Positions 1 through 11,403 of a stretch of DNA of 64,000 nt are shown here, in pieces. Made by a program: the position numbers and the translations under genes. The stretch spans positions 62,001-126,000 of the forward strand of contig MDYQ01000061.1 in assembly GCA_003024175.1 (NCBI GenBank), given 5' to 3'. Position 1 is the first letter of the stretch; each line of letters starts with the position of its first letter. The DNA is from Planoprotostelium fungivorum (taxonomy: Eukaryota > Evosea > Variosea > Cavosteliida > Cavosteliaceae). The notes beneath the pieces were generated by a model that saw nothing but the letters and a program-made list of their open reading frames with translations, had not been told where the DNA came from and did no database searches.

Positions 1-1222
1 CCGCGGATGTAACCATAGAAGGTGACGCTGATGATGATGTCAGGTGATGATGGAGGTGATGATCGATGGATACGACACGTGATGATCGATGATGAGCAGA
101 TGTGGACGTGATGATGATGTACCTCCTGTCCATGCCTGGATTCTTGTGAACGAGATGTGGTGGTGTGATGTCTTCCATTCGATCGGCTATGACGTATGGA
201 TGGCTCGACCTCCACTGCAGGGGTCTGAATTTGACGATGGAAATGAAACGAGCCAAGTTGTGTATCTCTCTCTTCAGATACTTTCCGTTGATCATTCCTG
301 AGAGGTAGAACAATTTGGCGCCCTGCGGTGGTGTCACTCTAGGTCACGATTCACGAGGTAGAATGTCTTCACCTGGTAGATCTCTTGCCAGAACCTGTGC
401 TTCAGCTTCTTCTTTGTGACTTTCAGCTTGTTGGGGTCTCGGAATAGATCGAGGTGAGTCAATACGCCCATGACCTTTGGGAAACCGTGGACTTGCAGAA
501 TGTTTAAGAACTCGAATGTCTCCTGTAGAGGCGTCAGAGATGTGATGGAACATGATGAGATCGATCATGTTCACCATCTCGAAACCGAAACTGGCGTCGA
601 TGACCAACAAGATGAGATCGGCCGTCTTTCCGATGTCGATCATGGAATTCAAATCGTTGGGGCATTCGAAGAAAGTGATTCTCCTCTGTTTGCCTGTACA
701 CAGGGTTCACATGATGATACGACCATCCTCTATAACTTCACCTGTGACGACTGTGATGGGTCCATTGATCTCATCGATTCTCTCGGGTGTATAGTTTCTC
801 AATAGAGAACGAATGAGACTCGTCTTTCCGACCTGATAATGAGAATGAGAACGAGATGTATAGAGGAGATCGCATGAGAGGTGACACCTTTGGAGGACCA
901 ACGACAGCGACGAGATAAGGAGGGAGCTCGGCGGCGGACAGGATGGATGTCGTATTGAGAATGGGAACGTGATGCTTCTTCACCTCACGGTCTGAGTTTC
1001 TCTGCGTTGCCTTTGCGGCTGCAGTGGCACTCTTAAATGTGAAAGCCTGAGATGAGAATCAGACATTTCTACATCGGACGTGATGAGGGGTGAGCTCGTT
1101 CTTACCTTTGGGTTTCTCTCCTTGACATTCTTCTGATGCTCAGGTACCTTCTTCTCCTTCTTCCTCTCTGCTTTCGGTCCCGCCTTCGGGACGCGATGCT
1201 TCTTGTTCTCCTTGTCCTCCAT
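1..1222 (-). CDS. BMS1: Ribosome biogenesis GTPase BMS1 (N-terminal part, runs off the left edge)
   Basis: BMS1 is the nucleolar GTPase of the small-subunit processome, acting in early 40S assembly. Reading leftwards from the ATG at 1222, a basic start rich in Lys and Arg (residues 1-40) is followed by a stretch matching the BMS1 segment KKHHVPILN, then a P-loop split by an intron (GPPKV/GKTSL), then DLILLVIDASFGFE and, near 330-230, LFYLSGMINGKY and a segment like KFRPLQW..SHPY. This order matches BMS1/TSR1-type GTPases, and the LIDASFGFE stretch is typical of BMS1. Several short introns interrupt it. The C-terminal half (AARP2CN and RIBIOP domains) lies outside the window. Family assignment is secure; internal splice sites are by eye. 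Confidence 0.9.
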
Positions 1223-1428
1223 TCTGTCGATGATCCGATCAGAGTGTGGCAGAGGTCTCCTTTTTGTGATGTGATGTTGTGATGAAGGAAATGGAACGGA
1301 AAAGAAACCTTTTTCGGCTAGTTGTAGTCCATCGGCAGGAAGAGCTCATGCCGATCGTCATCACCAACATCATCTTCCATCAATAAAGAGGAGAACAAGA
1401 GATGCTTCGAAATGTGTTGTCTATTATT

Positions 1429-3491
1429 CTACTTCTTTTTCTTCTTTGGCTTCTCCTCTTCCTCGTCAGAAGAATCTTCCTTCTTGGCCTTCTTCTTTGG
1501 CTTCTCTTCCTTCTTCTTCTTTGGCTTCTCCTCCTCTGATTCTGACTCCTCCTTCTTGCTCTTCTTCTTCTTTGGCTTCTCCTCTTCATCATCGGACTCT
1601 GCCTTCTTTGCCTTCTTCTTCTCCTCCTTCTTCTTTGGCTTCTCCTCTTCCTCCTCCGACTCGTCCTTCTTTGCCTTCTTCTTCTCCTTCTTCTTTGGCT
1701 TCTCCTCTTCATCATCATCAGAGTCGTCCTTCTTTGCCTTCTTGGGTGTCTCGCTCCTGCTTCTCTTCTTTCCCTTCTCTTCTTCATCATAGAAGCCTTC
1801 CTTCTTCAGCTCCTTGTGGACTTCGGCCATGACATCGACGTTCTTGGCGGGGGCGACTCCTGTGTCAAAGAACTTGAGGCGGTCCTCCACTTGTTGTTTC
1901 AGTCTCTCTCCAAACTTCTCCGTGTTCTTGTCTAAAGAGGATGAGTCGGTGTCGGTGATGATGATGTAGATGATGATGATCACCGGAGAAGGCGTCGATT
2001 CTGGAAGCAAAAGAGCACTTGTTGGCGAGGTAACGAGAGATTCTTCCCTTGTTCTTGGCGGAAGCCTTTCCAATGAAGGAAGAGTTGAAGATCATTCCGT
2101 ACTTGGGTGTGTTGGTGCGGGCCTTCAGAGCTCTACAACGAGTCAATAAAGAGAGACACATGGGATAAAGAGGACGGGTGATGATGATGGTCACCTGAAG
2201 AGAGCCTTCTCAGCTCCGAGGATCTGAACGGTAGATGCGGGCATCTTGGCCAAGTTGGTGAGAGATCCAGCACCAGAGATGAGACGGGCACCGATCTACA
2301 ACGAGTGAGAAGAAGTCGAGAAGGGGGAGGAATACCTGCTCTCCGACGAGGGCAGTGAGGTTGGGAGCGACGTTGTGCATCTTTTCGATGAGGTAGTGAT
2401 GCAGTCTCGTTCTGTAATCGGCAAGCTCGACGACACGATCGGCGAATCGCATGATGTTGATGAGATCGAACTCGGAGATGTCTTGACCCATGGAAGCTCT
2501 GGCAGCGTCCAACACCTTTGACCTTAAGTTCGAGTTCTCGATGGAGACACAATGCTGATATGATCGATGCAGATGATGTTCACCTGTTGGGATCTCTCTT
2601 CAGATTCTGTGATGGAGGTGATCTTGTCCAAATTGTCCTCGGAGAGGGTCTCCTTGTTCTGGATGACCTTGGCAAGTCTGGCAAACTCAATGTTGTCCTT
2701 TGCAACCTTGCTGAGCTCGGGGAAGTGCCACGAGTACCACTCCTTGCATCTCATGGCGAAGGTGTTGAGATCCTTGTCGGTCTGATCGAGCAGATTGATG
2801 GATTGAATGATCATATTGTCCACACGATTGACGTTGAACTTGACCTTGGAACGAGAGTAACTGTGAGACAGACCGAGTTGGGCCTTCTCCAAGTCACCGG
2901 CCTTGAGATCCTTCAAGAAGCTGTGGAAATGGCCTCTGATGCCTCTGAGGAACTCCTGCACTTGTGAAGAAGTCTAAAAAGGGTGAGAAGAGGTAGCATG
3001 GGTCAAATCAGACTCACAAATGAGCGGTAGCCGAGCTCAGCGATGGCAGAAGCGAGATCCTTCTCTCCCACGGCAACGGTGATCTTGTTGCTTGGCTTGA
3101 GGTTGGAGGTAAGGAATGCTTCGAGAGTCTCATTGACAACACCTATGTGATATGTTGAGAACATGTTCATCTCGATCCATCAAAATGCAATCACCTTCAG
3201 AGACACTGTTGATACTGTCCAAAGCCTCTTCTGCGGAGGTGAAGGGTCCAAACTTCTTCAGCTTGAAGAGTTTCTTGAACTTGGAGGCCTCGGCCAGAGA
3301 TTCTTGATACTCTTTTGACTGCTCTCCAATCTCCTCACCAAAGAGGCGCTGGAAGAGACAGAAACCTGTTGCAGTCTCGAACAGGAGATAAAAGTTCTCG
3401 TCTCCCTGATTGAGGTTCAGAATGAGGGGTATAGGACAGGTGTTGCCATTCAATGGATCATAGAACAGGATCACAGAATTAGACCTACCAT
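1429..3491 (-). CDS. NOP56: Box C/D snoRNP core protein NOP56
   Basis: NOP56 is a scaffold of box C/D snoRNPs that guide 2'-O-methylation of rRNA. The start appears to be an ATG at 3491-3489 directly followed by an 82-nt intron (3407-3488), so exon 1 supplies little more than the Met. The next exon opens [10 protein letters not shown], like the family's N-terminal domain. The coiled-coil/Nop region follows: GLGHSYSR-like (here [17 protein letters not shown]), then [13 protein letters not shown], SSMGxDIS, the Nop-domain [30 protein letters not shown] and [14 protein letters not shown]. The tail is a long alternation of KKAKK and DSEEEE blocks (about 1430-1790), as in NOP56/NOP58. The N-terminal and Nop sequences resemble NOP56 more than NOP58. 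At least five introns are present, including 2133-2194 and 2296-2335, both ending in the motif CTCGTTGTAG. Confidence 0.93.
2296..2335 (-). other. 40-nt intron with the shared acceptor motif
   Basis: NOP56 is continuous across this gap: ...GEQ then IGARLIS. The intron begins GTATTCC and ends CACTCGTTGTAG. It is one of several very short introns in this window with the same 10-12 nt at the 3' end. Confidence 0.85.
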
Positions 3492-3790
3492 TATGTTGTT
3501 GTTCGGTTCCTCTGATGCACAAAAGACTGAGATGAACCGAGAAAATGGTCAGAAGTTCGTTGTAGTTGACGAGCTTTTTTTCGTAAATTTTCCAATTTTC
3601 GCAAAACTTTCTTCCTCATGATGCACTGAAAGCTAGAGACGCAAGGGACAACCTAGCGATAGGAAAGAGAAGCCAGCTATGACCCCTATCGTACTTCGGC
3701 TTGCGAGTGTTGTCTTCATCTATGTGATCTGTTGTAAATTTCTTTCGCCATCTTCATCGTCACATGAAAAATGAAGACAAGAGGATTCTT
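3492..3790. other. Intergenic region between NOP56 start and XPG end
   Basis: About 300 bp with no supported gene. It should hold the NOP56 promoter and the XPG 3' end, both on the minus strand. No clear core-promoter element stands out. Confidence 0.6.
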
Positions 3791-6700
3791 CTACTTTTTA
3801 CTCTTCCTTCCCCTCGTTGACTTGGCTTCACCCTTCTTTTTCGTACTCTTCTTCTCTTTCTTCTTCTCTTCCTGCTTCTTCTCCTCTTTCTTCTCCTTCT
3901 CTTTCTCTTCCTTCTCCTTCTCTTTCTCTTCCTTCTCCTCTTCCTTCTTCCCTTCTTCTTTGTCTCCGTCGTCTATCTTCTTCTTCTTTGTGTTTCTCCT
4001 CTTCTTCTGATTTGGTATGGGCATAGACTTCCCCGTCATGCTACCAATGACCTTCAAGACTCGACTGCTCATCTTGTCCGTATCCAATTTCCCTTCTCTG
4101 GCGAAATAAGACGTGATACTGGTCTGCTCCTGTTGTCACAGTCAACCTCATCGTCATCATCGTCATCCGCTCACATTTCTCTTCTCGTCGAATTTCTCTA
4201 GAACGGGTAGTAGCACTTGGTCGGTCTACAACGAGTCAACATCGATTCGCAGCGTGAGACGATTTCCACCTTTTCTCTATCCCACCCGAATCTTCTGCTG
4301 GCAAACGAACGCAGTTGATCTAAATTGGGTCTGTTCCATTCGAAAGATTCGAGTGAGTGATCTACGTCGGGGTCTAGATAAGCTTGAATGACCTTGTGGA
4401 GGTTCAGATTTCGATGTAATTCGATTGGGTCACCTCCGTGTTGGGAAATTCCGAAGGTAAATGGATACGACTTCTCAATTTGGCAATCTATTATGAGATG
4501 AGATCAACCTTCATTTTTGATGATATTCGTCTCATGTTTCGATGTTATCATTCTATGTAAAATCGATCGTTTCACCTTCTCTCTCGCCTCTCTCATCATC
4601 TTCCTCTCCTTCTTCTCTTTCTCACTACTCACTCCCTATCTCAATCACCTCCACACGCCTCACTCCACCCTCCCACCTCTTCCATCACCGGCTCCGAAGG
4701 CATGTCCCCTCCCTCGATGAAGTCTTTAAACTTGACCAACGCATCGTCTTTGTTGCCGAACGCGTGCAATATCTCCATGGCAGATACGAGCCCGATGTGT
4801 CGAATTCCTTCGTTGTAGTCGCCTCCCAACAGCATGCACAGTTGGATCATACCCAATCGATCTGATGACGTCATCACACGTCATCGACGTCGGACTCACC
4901 GATACCGACTTCTCTCGTGATGTCGTTGACGTGGTAGACTTCGACGTACTTGTCTCTCCTGAAGATGTTTCGGTAGATGTGATCTCCTCCGAATAAGAAG
5001 ACATCCGAGTCATCAGTCACGATGCCATCGACCAATCCTGTCCTCCGTCACATCATTGATTTCACATCACATCATCGATTTCACATCGTATCGTCGATGT
5101 ACATATCATCGATGTTCGATTTCGGATGAATATTCACCTCTCGATTGTAGGTAAGCACACTGTGACTCTGCCTCGTACGGTGCCATGACATAAGGTACAC
5201 CAAAGTGATGCATCAACTCTTGGCAGTCCCCCACGATCTCACCGAAAACTGATTTGATCTGTTTCTCCTTCTGCGAACTCCTCTGGTCTCTCGACAGCAT
5301 CTTTGCTTCCAGCTCCATCAGCTTGTATGGATCCATCTCTGGATCTAAAAATAGATCCACGTCTTCCAGATCTTCCGTTAGATCGGAAGGTTGGACCCTG
5401 TACTCGTCAGATGAGATATGTCAGACTACAACGAGCCACCTCCGTACGGGATAGTGAGTATCGTCCTCCGCGAAACCGTATTCTCTCATGTCATTCACGT
5501 CGATTGTAGATGAAGCGTGATTATTATTGTTATTGATGTCCTGGGTGAGTAAAGCAGCATCTCTTGGATCTTGCATTTCGAGGTCTTCGAATGGCTCGCG
5601 GGAGAGATCTAAAAATAGATTCAACGATGGGAGAGTGATGGTGACATCACCTTCGTATGCTGAAGATTCGAATGAATCATGATGATCGTCACAGTGATCG
5701 CGATCATCAGACTGATCGTGATCGTCATCGTCATTGATGTCACGAACTGGAGGGTATTCCATAGGTGCTGGTGATATTGGAACGGCCAATAAATTCTCTC
5801 CAAACTCCGGCTCTGGTTCTTCTGAACTCGAGATGTCGATGATCTACAACGTTTCAATGGAATGAGAAGGTGACGTATCACCTCTTCTTTCTTCGGTACT
5901 GGTGTTAGATTCGGAGCAGGCTCTGCTATGACGACTTCCATCTCATCTTCACTGCTCTCTACTTCCTCTTTCTTCTCTTCTTCCTCTCTCCTCACTTTCT
6001 CTCGCTCTTCTTCCTCCTTCACTTTCTCCTCTACTTGTTGTCGTTTTTCATGATCTCCCCTCTCTTCCTTGTATGTTTGTATCTTCTCTCCTTCATTGTG
6101 ATCATTCTCCTCTTCCTCAGGTATGAATCCACCCATCGTTCCATCATCCTCTTCTTCTTTCTCCTCCTCTTCTTCCTTCTCTGGCTCCCTCTTCTCTTCC
6201 CTCTCTTCTTCTTCCTCTGGTAAGAAGCCACCCGGTGCAGCCTCTCCTTCCTCTTCATCTACGATGAATCCTCCTCCCATATTCTCTTCATCTCCTTCAT
6301 CTCCAATGAATCCACCACCTTCTCTCATCTCTTCCTCCTTTTTCTCTTCCAGAGACGTCTCTTCTATCTTCTGGTATACTGAATCAGTCTTCTTTCATGA
6401 GATCCACTCACCCGATGAGTATAATTTTCTTCCTTCTTCTCCTTCTTCTCTTCGTCTGATTCTAAATCGAATACCAGTTTGACGGGCTTGATCGGAGTGG
6501 AAGTATCATCAGATATATCGATGACTTGCCCTCCACTCTTCTGTGATCGTGATGAGAGAAGGTTGGATGAGATAGATCACCCTTCTCTTCCTGGGCTCAT
6601 CTACATCGATGATGTAAGGTGTCTTCTTCTGAGAGGACAGCGGCGTCTGATTCGATGCAGCGGATTGGTTCTGATTCTTCCTCTTACTTCCAAATAATTG

Positions 6701-8378
6701 CCTGCGATGGTGTCAGGATAAATGGTCAAGTGTCGATGTATGTGTACGAATGAACACAGAGGATGTCGTTCAGATCACCTGGATAGAGATCTTCCATCAG
6801 TATTGGGAGCTTCATCAGTAGTGGATAACGGTGAATCACCAAAAATCTCTCTGAACTGTTTTCGTCTCAGACTCTCATCGTCGATGTCATCTCATCATCA
6901 TCGTCGATGTCATCTCATCATCATCGATGTCATCTCATCATCATCGTCGATGTCATTGAATAGACATCGTTGATATCATCGTAACACATCACCTTCTCAG
7001 CTGATCGTTCATCAGTTGATGGGGGCGTACTGAAATCGTTCGATCGAACTTCCTTATCCGGTGTAGAGAGAAAATACTGGGTACCTGTCACCTCTCGTCA
7101 GACTACAACGAGCCACTCTCGCCCGACTACAACGAGCCACTCTCGCCCTCCCACCTGACTCGGAGATGACCCTCTGGCCATCGGTATCTTGTGAAGGGGA
7201 CATCAACCCGTTCTTCACCTGCCGAATCTTCCGGTTGATTTTTCCGGTGCTGAGTAGATTGTTGATCTGCAACTTGGAGATGTTGACCGGCGACTGTCGA
7301 CACGATCAGCTATGTTGACATACATATGTACATATGTCGTCGACCGAAGATAATGTAGACACGTACCACGTGCTTCTTTTGTATGATTCTCTTCGTCTTT
7401 CCTTTCATCTGTTCCTTGATGCTGTGCTTGATTCCACTTAGTGTCTCGATTTGTAGATCCACCGGAAGAGATAGAAAGGCTTCTTTGTCGATGTTATCCG
7501 GTAAGAGATCGAATATGCCACCGTCTCCATCTGATGAATCGATGATCTACAACGCGGTGAGGTGAAATCTCGATGGAATTTACCTTCTGTAGTTGTTCTT
7601 CCGGGATGCGAGTGTCGATGATGCGTGTGGCTGGAGAATTTTCTCGATAATCTTCGCCGAAATCTCCTGGAAAACTGTAGTCTTCTTGGGATAAGTCCAC
7701 AGGATTACTGTTTGGATGTCATGACATCATGCGTGAGGTGAACATCACCTCTTGTTGTCTTCCTTTACAAAGACGATGTCGTCGTCTCCTCCCTCGATGG
7801 ACGATGAGTGTGGGGTGAGGAATGAGATGATGGATGGCTCACTTGGTCGACCTTCTTCGTATTGTCTTTCGTAGATCCTTTCTTCTGTTTGTTGTCTAAT
7901 TCTTTCATCTTTGTATTCAACATCTGATCGTCTGATTAGTTTCATGATGGTGGGATTGTGCTCACCTTGTGGGCCAGTCTTTTGATCAGATTCTGTGATA
8001 TGTGATTCTGCCTCTTCCTCCTGAGTTCCTGATGGTGTGAATACTTCAATCGGTAATGCGTACTTCACCAGTGTCCGAGATTTGAGAGGATGAGAAGCAC
8101 CATCGAAGACGAAAACAGGTTTGGCATTGAAGAACAACATCTTACAGATGCGATAGAACAATCCTCTCAGAGCAGCTGTGCCATTGAAGTTCCCCGTGTC
8201 ATCTTGGTACGTGTGTTCTAAGCTGACCAGCCAGATACTCGTATCTGACAGACTGAGTGGTGAGACACACGATGTAGATGTGGGAATCACCGATGGCCAA
8301 TCGTTTATGAGCTAGACTCTCCAATAAAACATTTCGACCCGCTGGAGCTAGAATCTCCCACAACTTCTTAACTCCCAT
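3791..8378 (-). CDS. ERCC5: DNA repair endonuclease XPG/Rad2 (ERCC5 family)
   Basis: XPG is the flap-type nuclease that makes the 3' incision in nucleotide excision repair. The ATG at 8378 opens [10 protein letters not shown], the usual N-domain start. After an intron the reading continues with LAIDTSIWL and [18 protein letters not shown], which carry the first two catalytic Asp positions. A long low-complexity acidic spacer (about 5500-7700), as is normal in XPG, separates this from the I-domain: [16 protein letters not shown] (catalytic Glu pair), [16 protein letters not shown] and [10 protein letters not shown] (catalytic Asp residues). After the helix-hairpin-helix region comes [14 protein letters not shown], then [15 protein letters not shown], close to the human tail before its PCNA-binding site. 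The protein ends in a Lys/Glu-rich tail. All expected catalytic acids are visible. It is rich in introns, e.g. 4226-4269 (44 nt), and the spacer exons are less certain. Confidence 0.92.
7103..7150 (-). repeat. Two copies of a 24-bp unit carrying the acceptor-like motif
   Basis: The 10-mer ctacaacgag occurs at 7103-7112 and 7127-7136, each followed by ccactctcgcc. On the coding (minus) strand each unit reads GAGTGGCTCGTTGTAGTC. This duplicates the motif found at the 3' ends of several introns and lies inside the XPG spacer, where it could give two competing acceptors. Confidence 0.7.
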
Positions 8379-8511
8379 CTTAACGTGTCGTGAGCGTGCG
8401 TGCTGATGTTATGTCCCAACGGGACCTGATGAAATTTCACCTTTAATCGAGTTGTAGAAGGACATCAAATTGTGGTCATCTCATTTTCGATCGTCATCAC
8501 CTAATTCCACC

Positions 8512-10189
8512 ATGTCGGGCTCTTTGATGGTTACTATCAGCGGTATCCGCGGTATCATTGGAGATACATTCACTCCACAGGTCGTCCTCAAATACGTATC
8601 AGCATTCGCCACACTTCTGAACAAGAGAGGAGGAACCATCGTGGTCGGACGTGATTCCAGAGTCAGTGGTCCCTGGGTATTGAACATTGTTCACGGAGTC
8701 CTTCAGGCTTCGGGTTACAATGTAGTGGATGTCGGAGTCGTCCCCACACCTACGGTGAGTCGGAGAGAAAAGGAGGCAATTCTAAAGACATCAGGTTCAA
8801 TACCTCGTCAAGAATCGAAGATACGATGGAGGTATTATCGTCACCAGCAGTCACAACGATGTCATGTGGAACGGTACGTATATTACATCCGTTCTCAACA
8901 GAAGATTTTCTCTTAGCCCATCCCAACTCCCTCTGATGCATTACAGGTCTCAAGTTTGTCGATGCCCCTGATGGACTCTTCCTCTCACCCTCTCGTTGCA
9001 ATGAGATGTTCGCCCTGGCCGATGCTGGAAAATTCTACAGCGCCGATTACAAGACCATTGGAAAGCTCACCTTCGATGATACAGGAGCCGACGAACACAT
9101 CGAGGCCGTATTGAAGTTACCTTACATCCATCGCGATCAGATCTCGCAGAAGAAATACAGAGTCGTCTTGGACTCTGTCAATGGTGATTCCATCATCCAA
9201 CCATCACCGACACCGTCCCATCATCCTTCCATCTCCTCACTCACAATCTTCTAATCCACAACAGGTGCCGGCGGTCCCATCATGAAGAAACTCTTAGAGA
9301 CATTCGGCTGCCAAGTCATCGGACTCAACTTAGAACCCACTGGCCTATTCAGCCATGCACCTGAACCCATTCCAGAGAACCTGGGTGACTTGTGCCAGAG
9401 AGTTTCACAAGAGAAGGCCGACTTTGGTATTGCCGTTGACCCAGATGTCGACCGCTGCGTACTCATCGATGAGAATGGAAGGCCCTTGGGAGAAGAGTAC
9501 ACGTTGGCGCTCGCCGTGGAGTTCTTCTTGGGAAAGTGTGGAAAGAGGACGAAGATTGTGAAGAACTTGTCGTCATCGAGGGCCGTAGATGACATCGCGA
9601 CCAAGTATGGATGTGAGACGGTGGCCGCTGCCGTTGGAGAAATCAACGTGAGTTTCATCCTCTCGTGATCTCTCATCAATCGCGATCGAATCATCTGATT
9701 GATGCGATCGTCTCATCAAATTGCGACGGTTTCAATCTGATGAGACGACAGGTGGCCAATGAGATGGAGAGAGTAGAGAGCCAATTGGGAGGAGAAGGTA
9801 ACGGAGGTGTCATGCTCACCGAAGTCCACATCGGTCGCGACGCTCTCGTCGCCGCATCACTCACCCTCGCCCACCTGTCCACTTTCTCCGGCTCACTCTC
9901 TCAGCTCAAGTCCACTCTGCCCCAATACGACATCGTCAAATTGAAAGTCTCCGTGCAAGGAATTGATGCGGAGGAAGTGTTGAAGACGTTCCGTGAAGAG
10001 TGGGAGGGAAAGTCAAAGTTGAACACCATCGATGGGCTCCACATCACGACGGATGATTGGTGGGTCCATCTGAGAAAGAGCAACACGGAGCCTATCATTC
10101 GAGTTATTGGAGAGGCTAAGGGAGGAGTGAAGGCGTCTACGGACATCTGCAATCAGTTCATGGACCGTGTCAAAAATATGGCAAAATGA
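8512..10189 (+). CDS. Phosphohexomutase, GlmM-like (alpha-D-phosphohexomutase superfamily)
   Basis: It probably interconverts 1- and 6-phosphates of a hexose or hexosamine. The ATG at 8512 opens MSGSLMVTISGIRGIIG, with the family's N-terminal SGxRG signature. GRDSRVSGP follows, and then the phosphoserine loop GGIIVTSSHNDVMWNGLKF (usual form TASHNP; here Asp replaces Pro). The metal-binding loop is AVDPDVDRCVLID, and the C-terminal phosphate-binding segment is RKSNTEPIIRVIGEA. The whole chain can be read through four short introns (after TPTV, WNG, SVNG and EIN) to TGA at 10187. The SGIRG start, the early GRDSRVSGP and the LKF..DG.FLS segment recall bacterial (Bacteroidetes-type) GlmM/phosphomannomutase more than animal PGM1 or PGM3. 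Substrate is not determined by sequence alone. Confidence 0.85.
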
Positions 10190-10273
10190 AGACGAAATGT
10201 GGAAAATTGCTTTGAACATCTACAACCCGGCTCGGCGCCCAACATCATCATCTGTTATAGACATCTGACAAAC

Positions 10274-10922
10274 ATGAGCCCCAAGAAGGATGAACACAAG
10301 GCAGAATCCAACGTCAACCTTGAATCCGTCGCTGATTGGATGGTCACTCCTTTCGGCCCGAGAGTGACCGAATGCATCTTTGCCGGTGTTGGCATGGCGT
10401 TCTCGACTTCTATCCTGGCATCAGGACAGATGATGGACGCTCTCGGTCACAAATTGAGAAAGAATCCTACATGGACGAACGATACACCCATCGTCTTGAA
10501 GAACCGTATCGAAACCAACCGAAAGGTCAGAACCCCTTATCCATGCATGCGGATTGATCCCATTTCAGATCAGATCCCTCGCCGTTCGAAATGGACTTCT
10601 CGCCGGAGGTTTCGTTGGACTGTCCATGTACTTGAACGACAAATTAGAAGAGAACTTCCCCGATCTTCCCACCCCCACCAGAAACATGTGCAGTCTCGCT
10701 GTGCCTTCTCTCATCAACGGTCTGAGAGGTGACCACATATCGTCCAATCATTGTCACCTTTTTCTCACAAGCGTCACAGCTCAGAGCACAAACATCGTAC
10801 TGGTCACCTTTCTCTCATTATCCGGTTTCTTCTTCTTTACCGATGTCGTCTACAAGCCAACCATGTGGGTCAACCGAATTGATAACGAAGAAAAGAAGGC
10901 GTTGGAGGAAGCTAAAGCGTGA
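10274..10922 (+). CDS. Small protein with about three membrane segments, unrecognised
   Basis: Three exons give about 180 residues. After a charged start (MSPKKDEHKAES) come hydrophobic stretches ECIFAGVGMAFSTSILA, NGLLAGGFVGLSMYL and NIVLVTFLSLSGFFFFTD, then a charged end EEKKALEEAKA. Introns lie after ETNRK and after NGLR. The Gly/Ala-rich helices loosely recall small mitochondrial inner-membrane proteins such as the Tim17/Tim22 group, but no defining motif is visible. The stop at 10920 overlaps a good donor (GCGTGAGT), so the gene could be longer. Confidence 0.6.
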
Positions 10923-11403
10923 GTCTGATCTTCATGTCTCTGTGTCTGACGACATCAGCCAAGGAAGAACACCTGGTTATGAGATGTCACACACTGGTTT
11001 ATGGTGGAGAAAGCTGGCCGGTCGCTCGTGAACATCATGTGATAGAAGAGAATAAAATCAGGTGCAAAGACGATGAAGATGAGACAACGACAAGAGATGT
11101 GCGACTGCAGTATATCTATTTGATGAAGACAGATGCGCTGAACTATGTCTGTGTCCTCTCATCCTTCTATCACATCCGTGATGAATGGGCTTGCGTTCTT
11201 TGTGATGATGAGATCATTAGGGAAGAAAAGGATCTGTATGTCTAGACATGAGACGTCCCAAAGGTGTTTTAGTTTCAATCATTGATGACCCTGAGGATGA
11301 AGCCTCACGAGGCAAATTGTATTGGCTTACAATTTTCACCGTTCAATTTTTATTTCAGCATCGCAAGCACGCCGTCTATAGAGTTGGAAGATCATCAACA
11401 GCG
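10923..11403. other. Unassigned stretch, possible extra exons
   Basis: About 480 bp without a recognised gene. An open stretch from 11248 encodes MRRPKGVLVSIIDDPEDE. A 40-nt intron-like piece (11319-11358, GTATTGG...TTTCAG) follows. If spliced, this reading ends about 80 nt downstream (inside the start of the next gene), so it could be a tiny gene or the end of the preceding one. If unspliced, it stays in frame with the first exon of the homeodomain gene. Confidence 0.35.

Noticed and set aside
1412-1832. Long plus-strand open frames rich in Phe/Ser and Pro/Ser across 1412-1832
   Set aside because: They are the reverse of the Lys/Glu-rich NOP56 tail; low-complexity shadows.
3771-4026. Plus-strand frames rich in Phe/Ser/Leu
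   Set aside because: Reverse of the Lys/Glu tail of XPG.
6031-6482. Open frames on both strands over the XPG spacer
   Set aside because: Low-complexity acidic coding sequence of XPG read in other frames.
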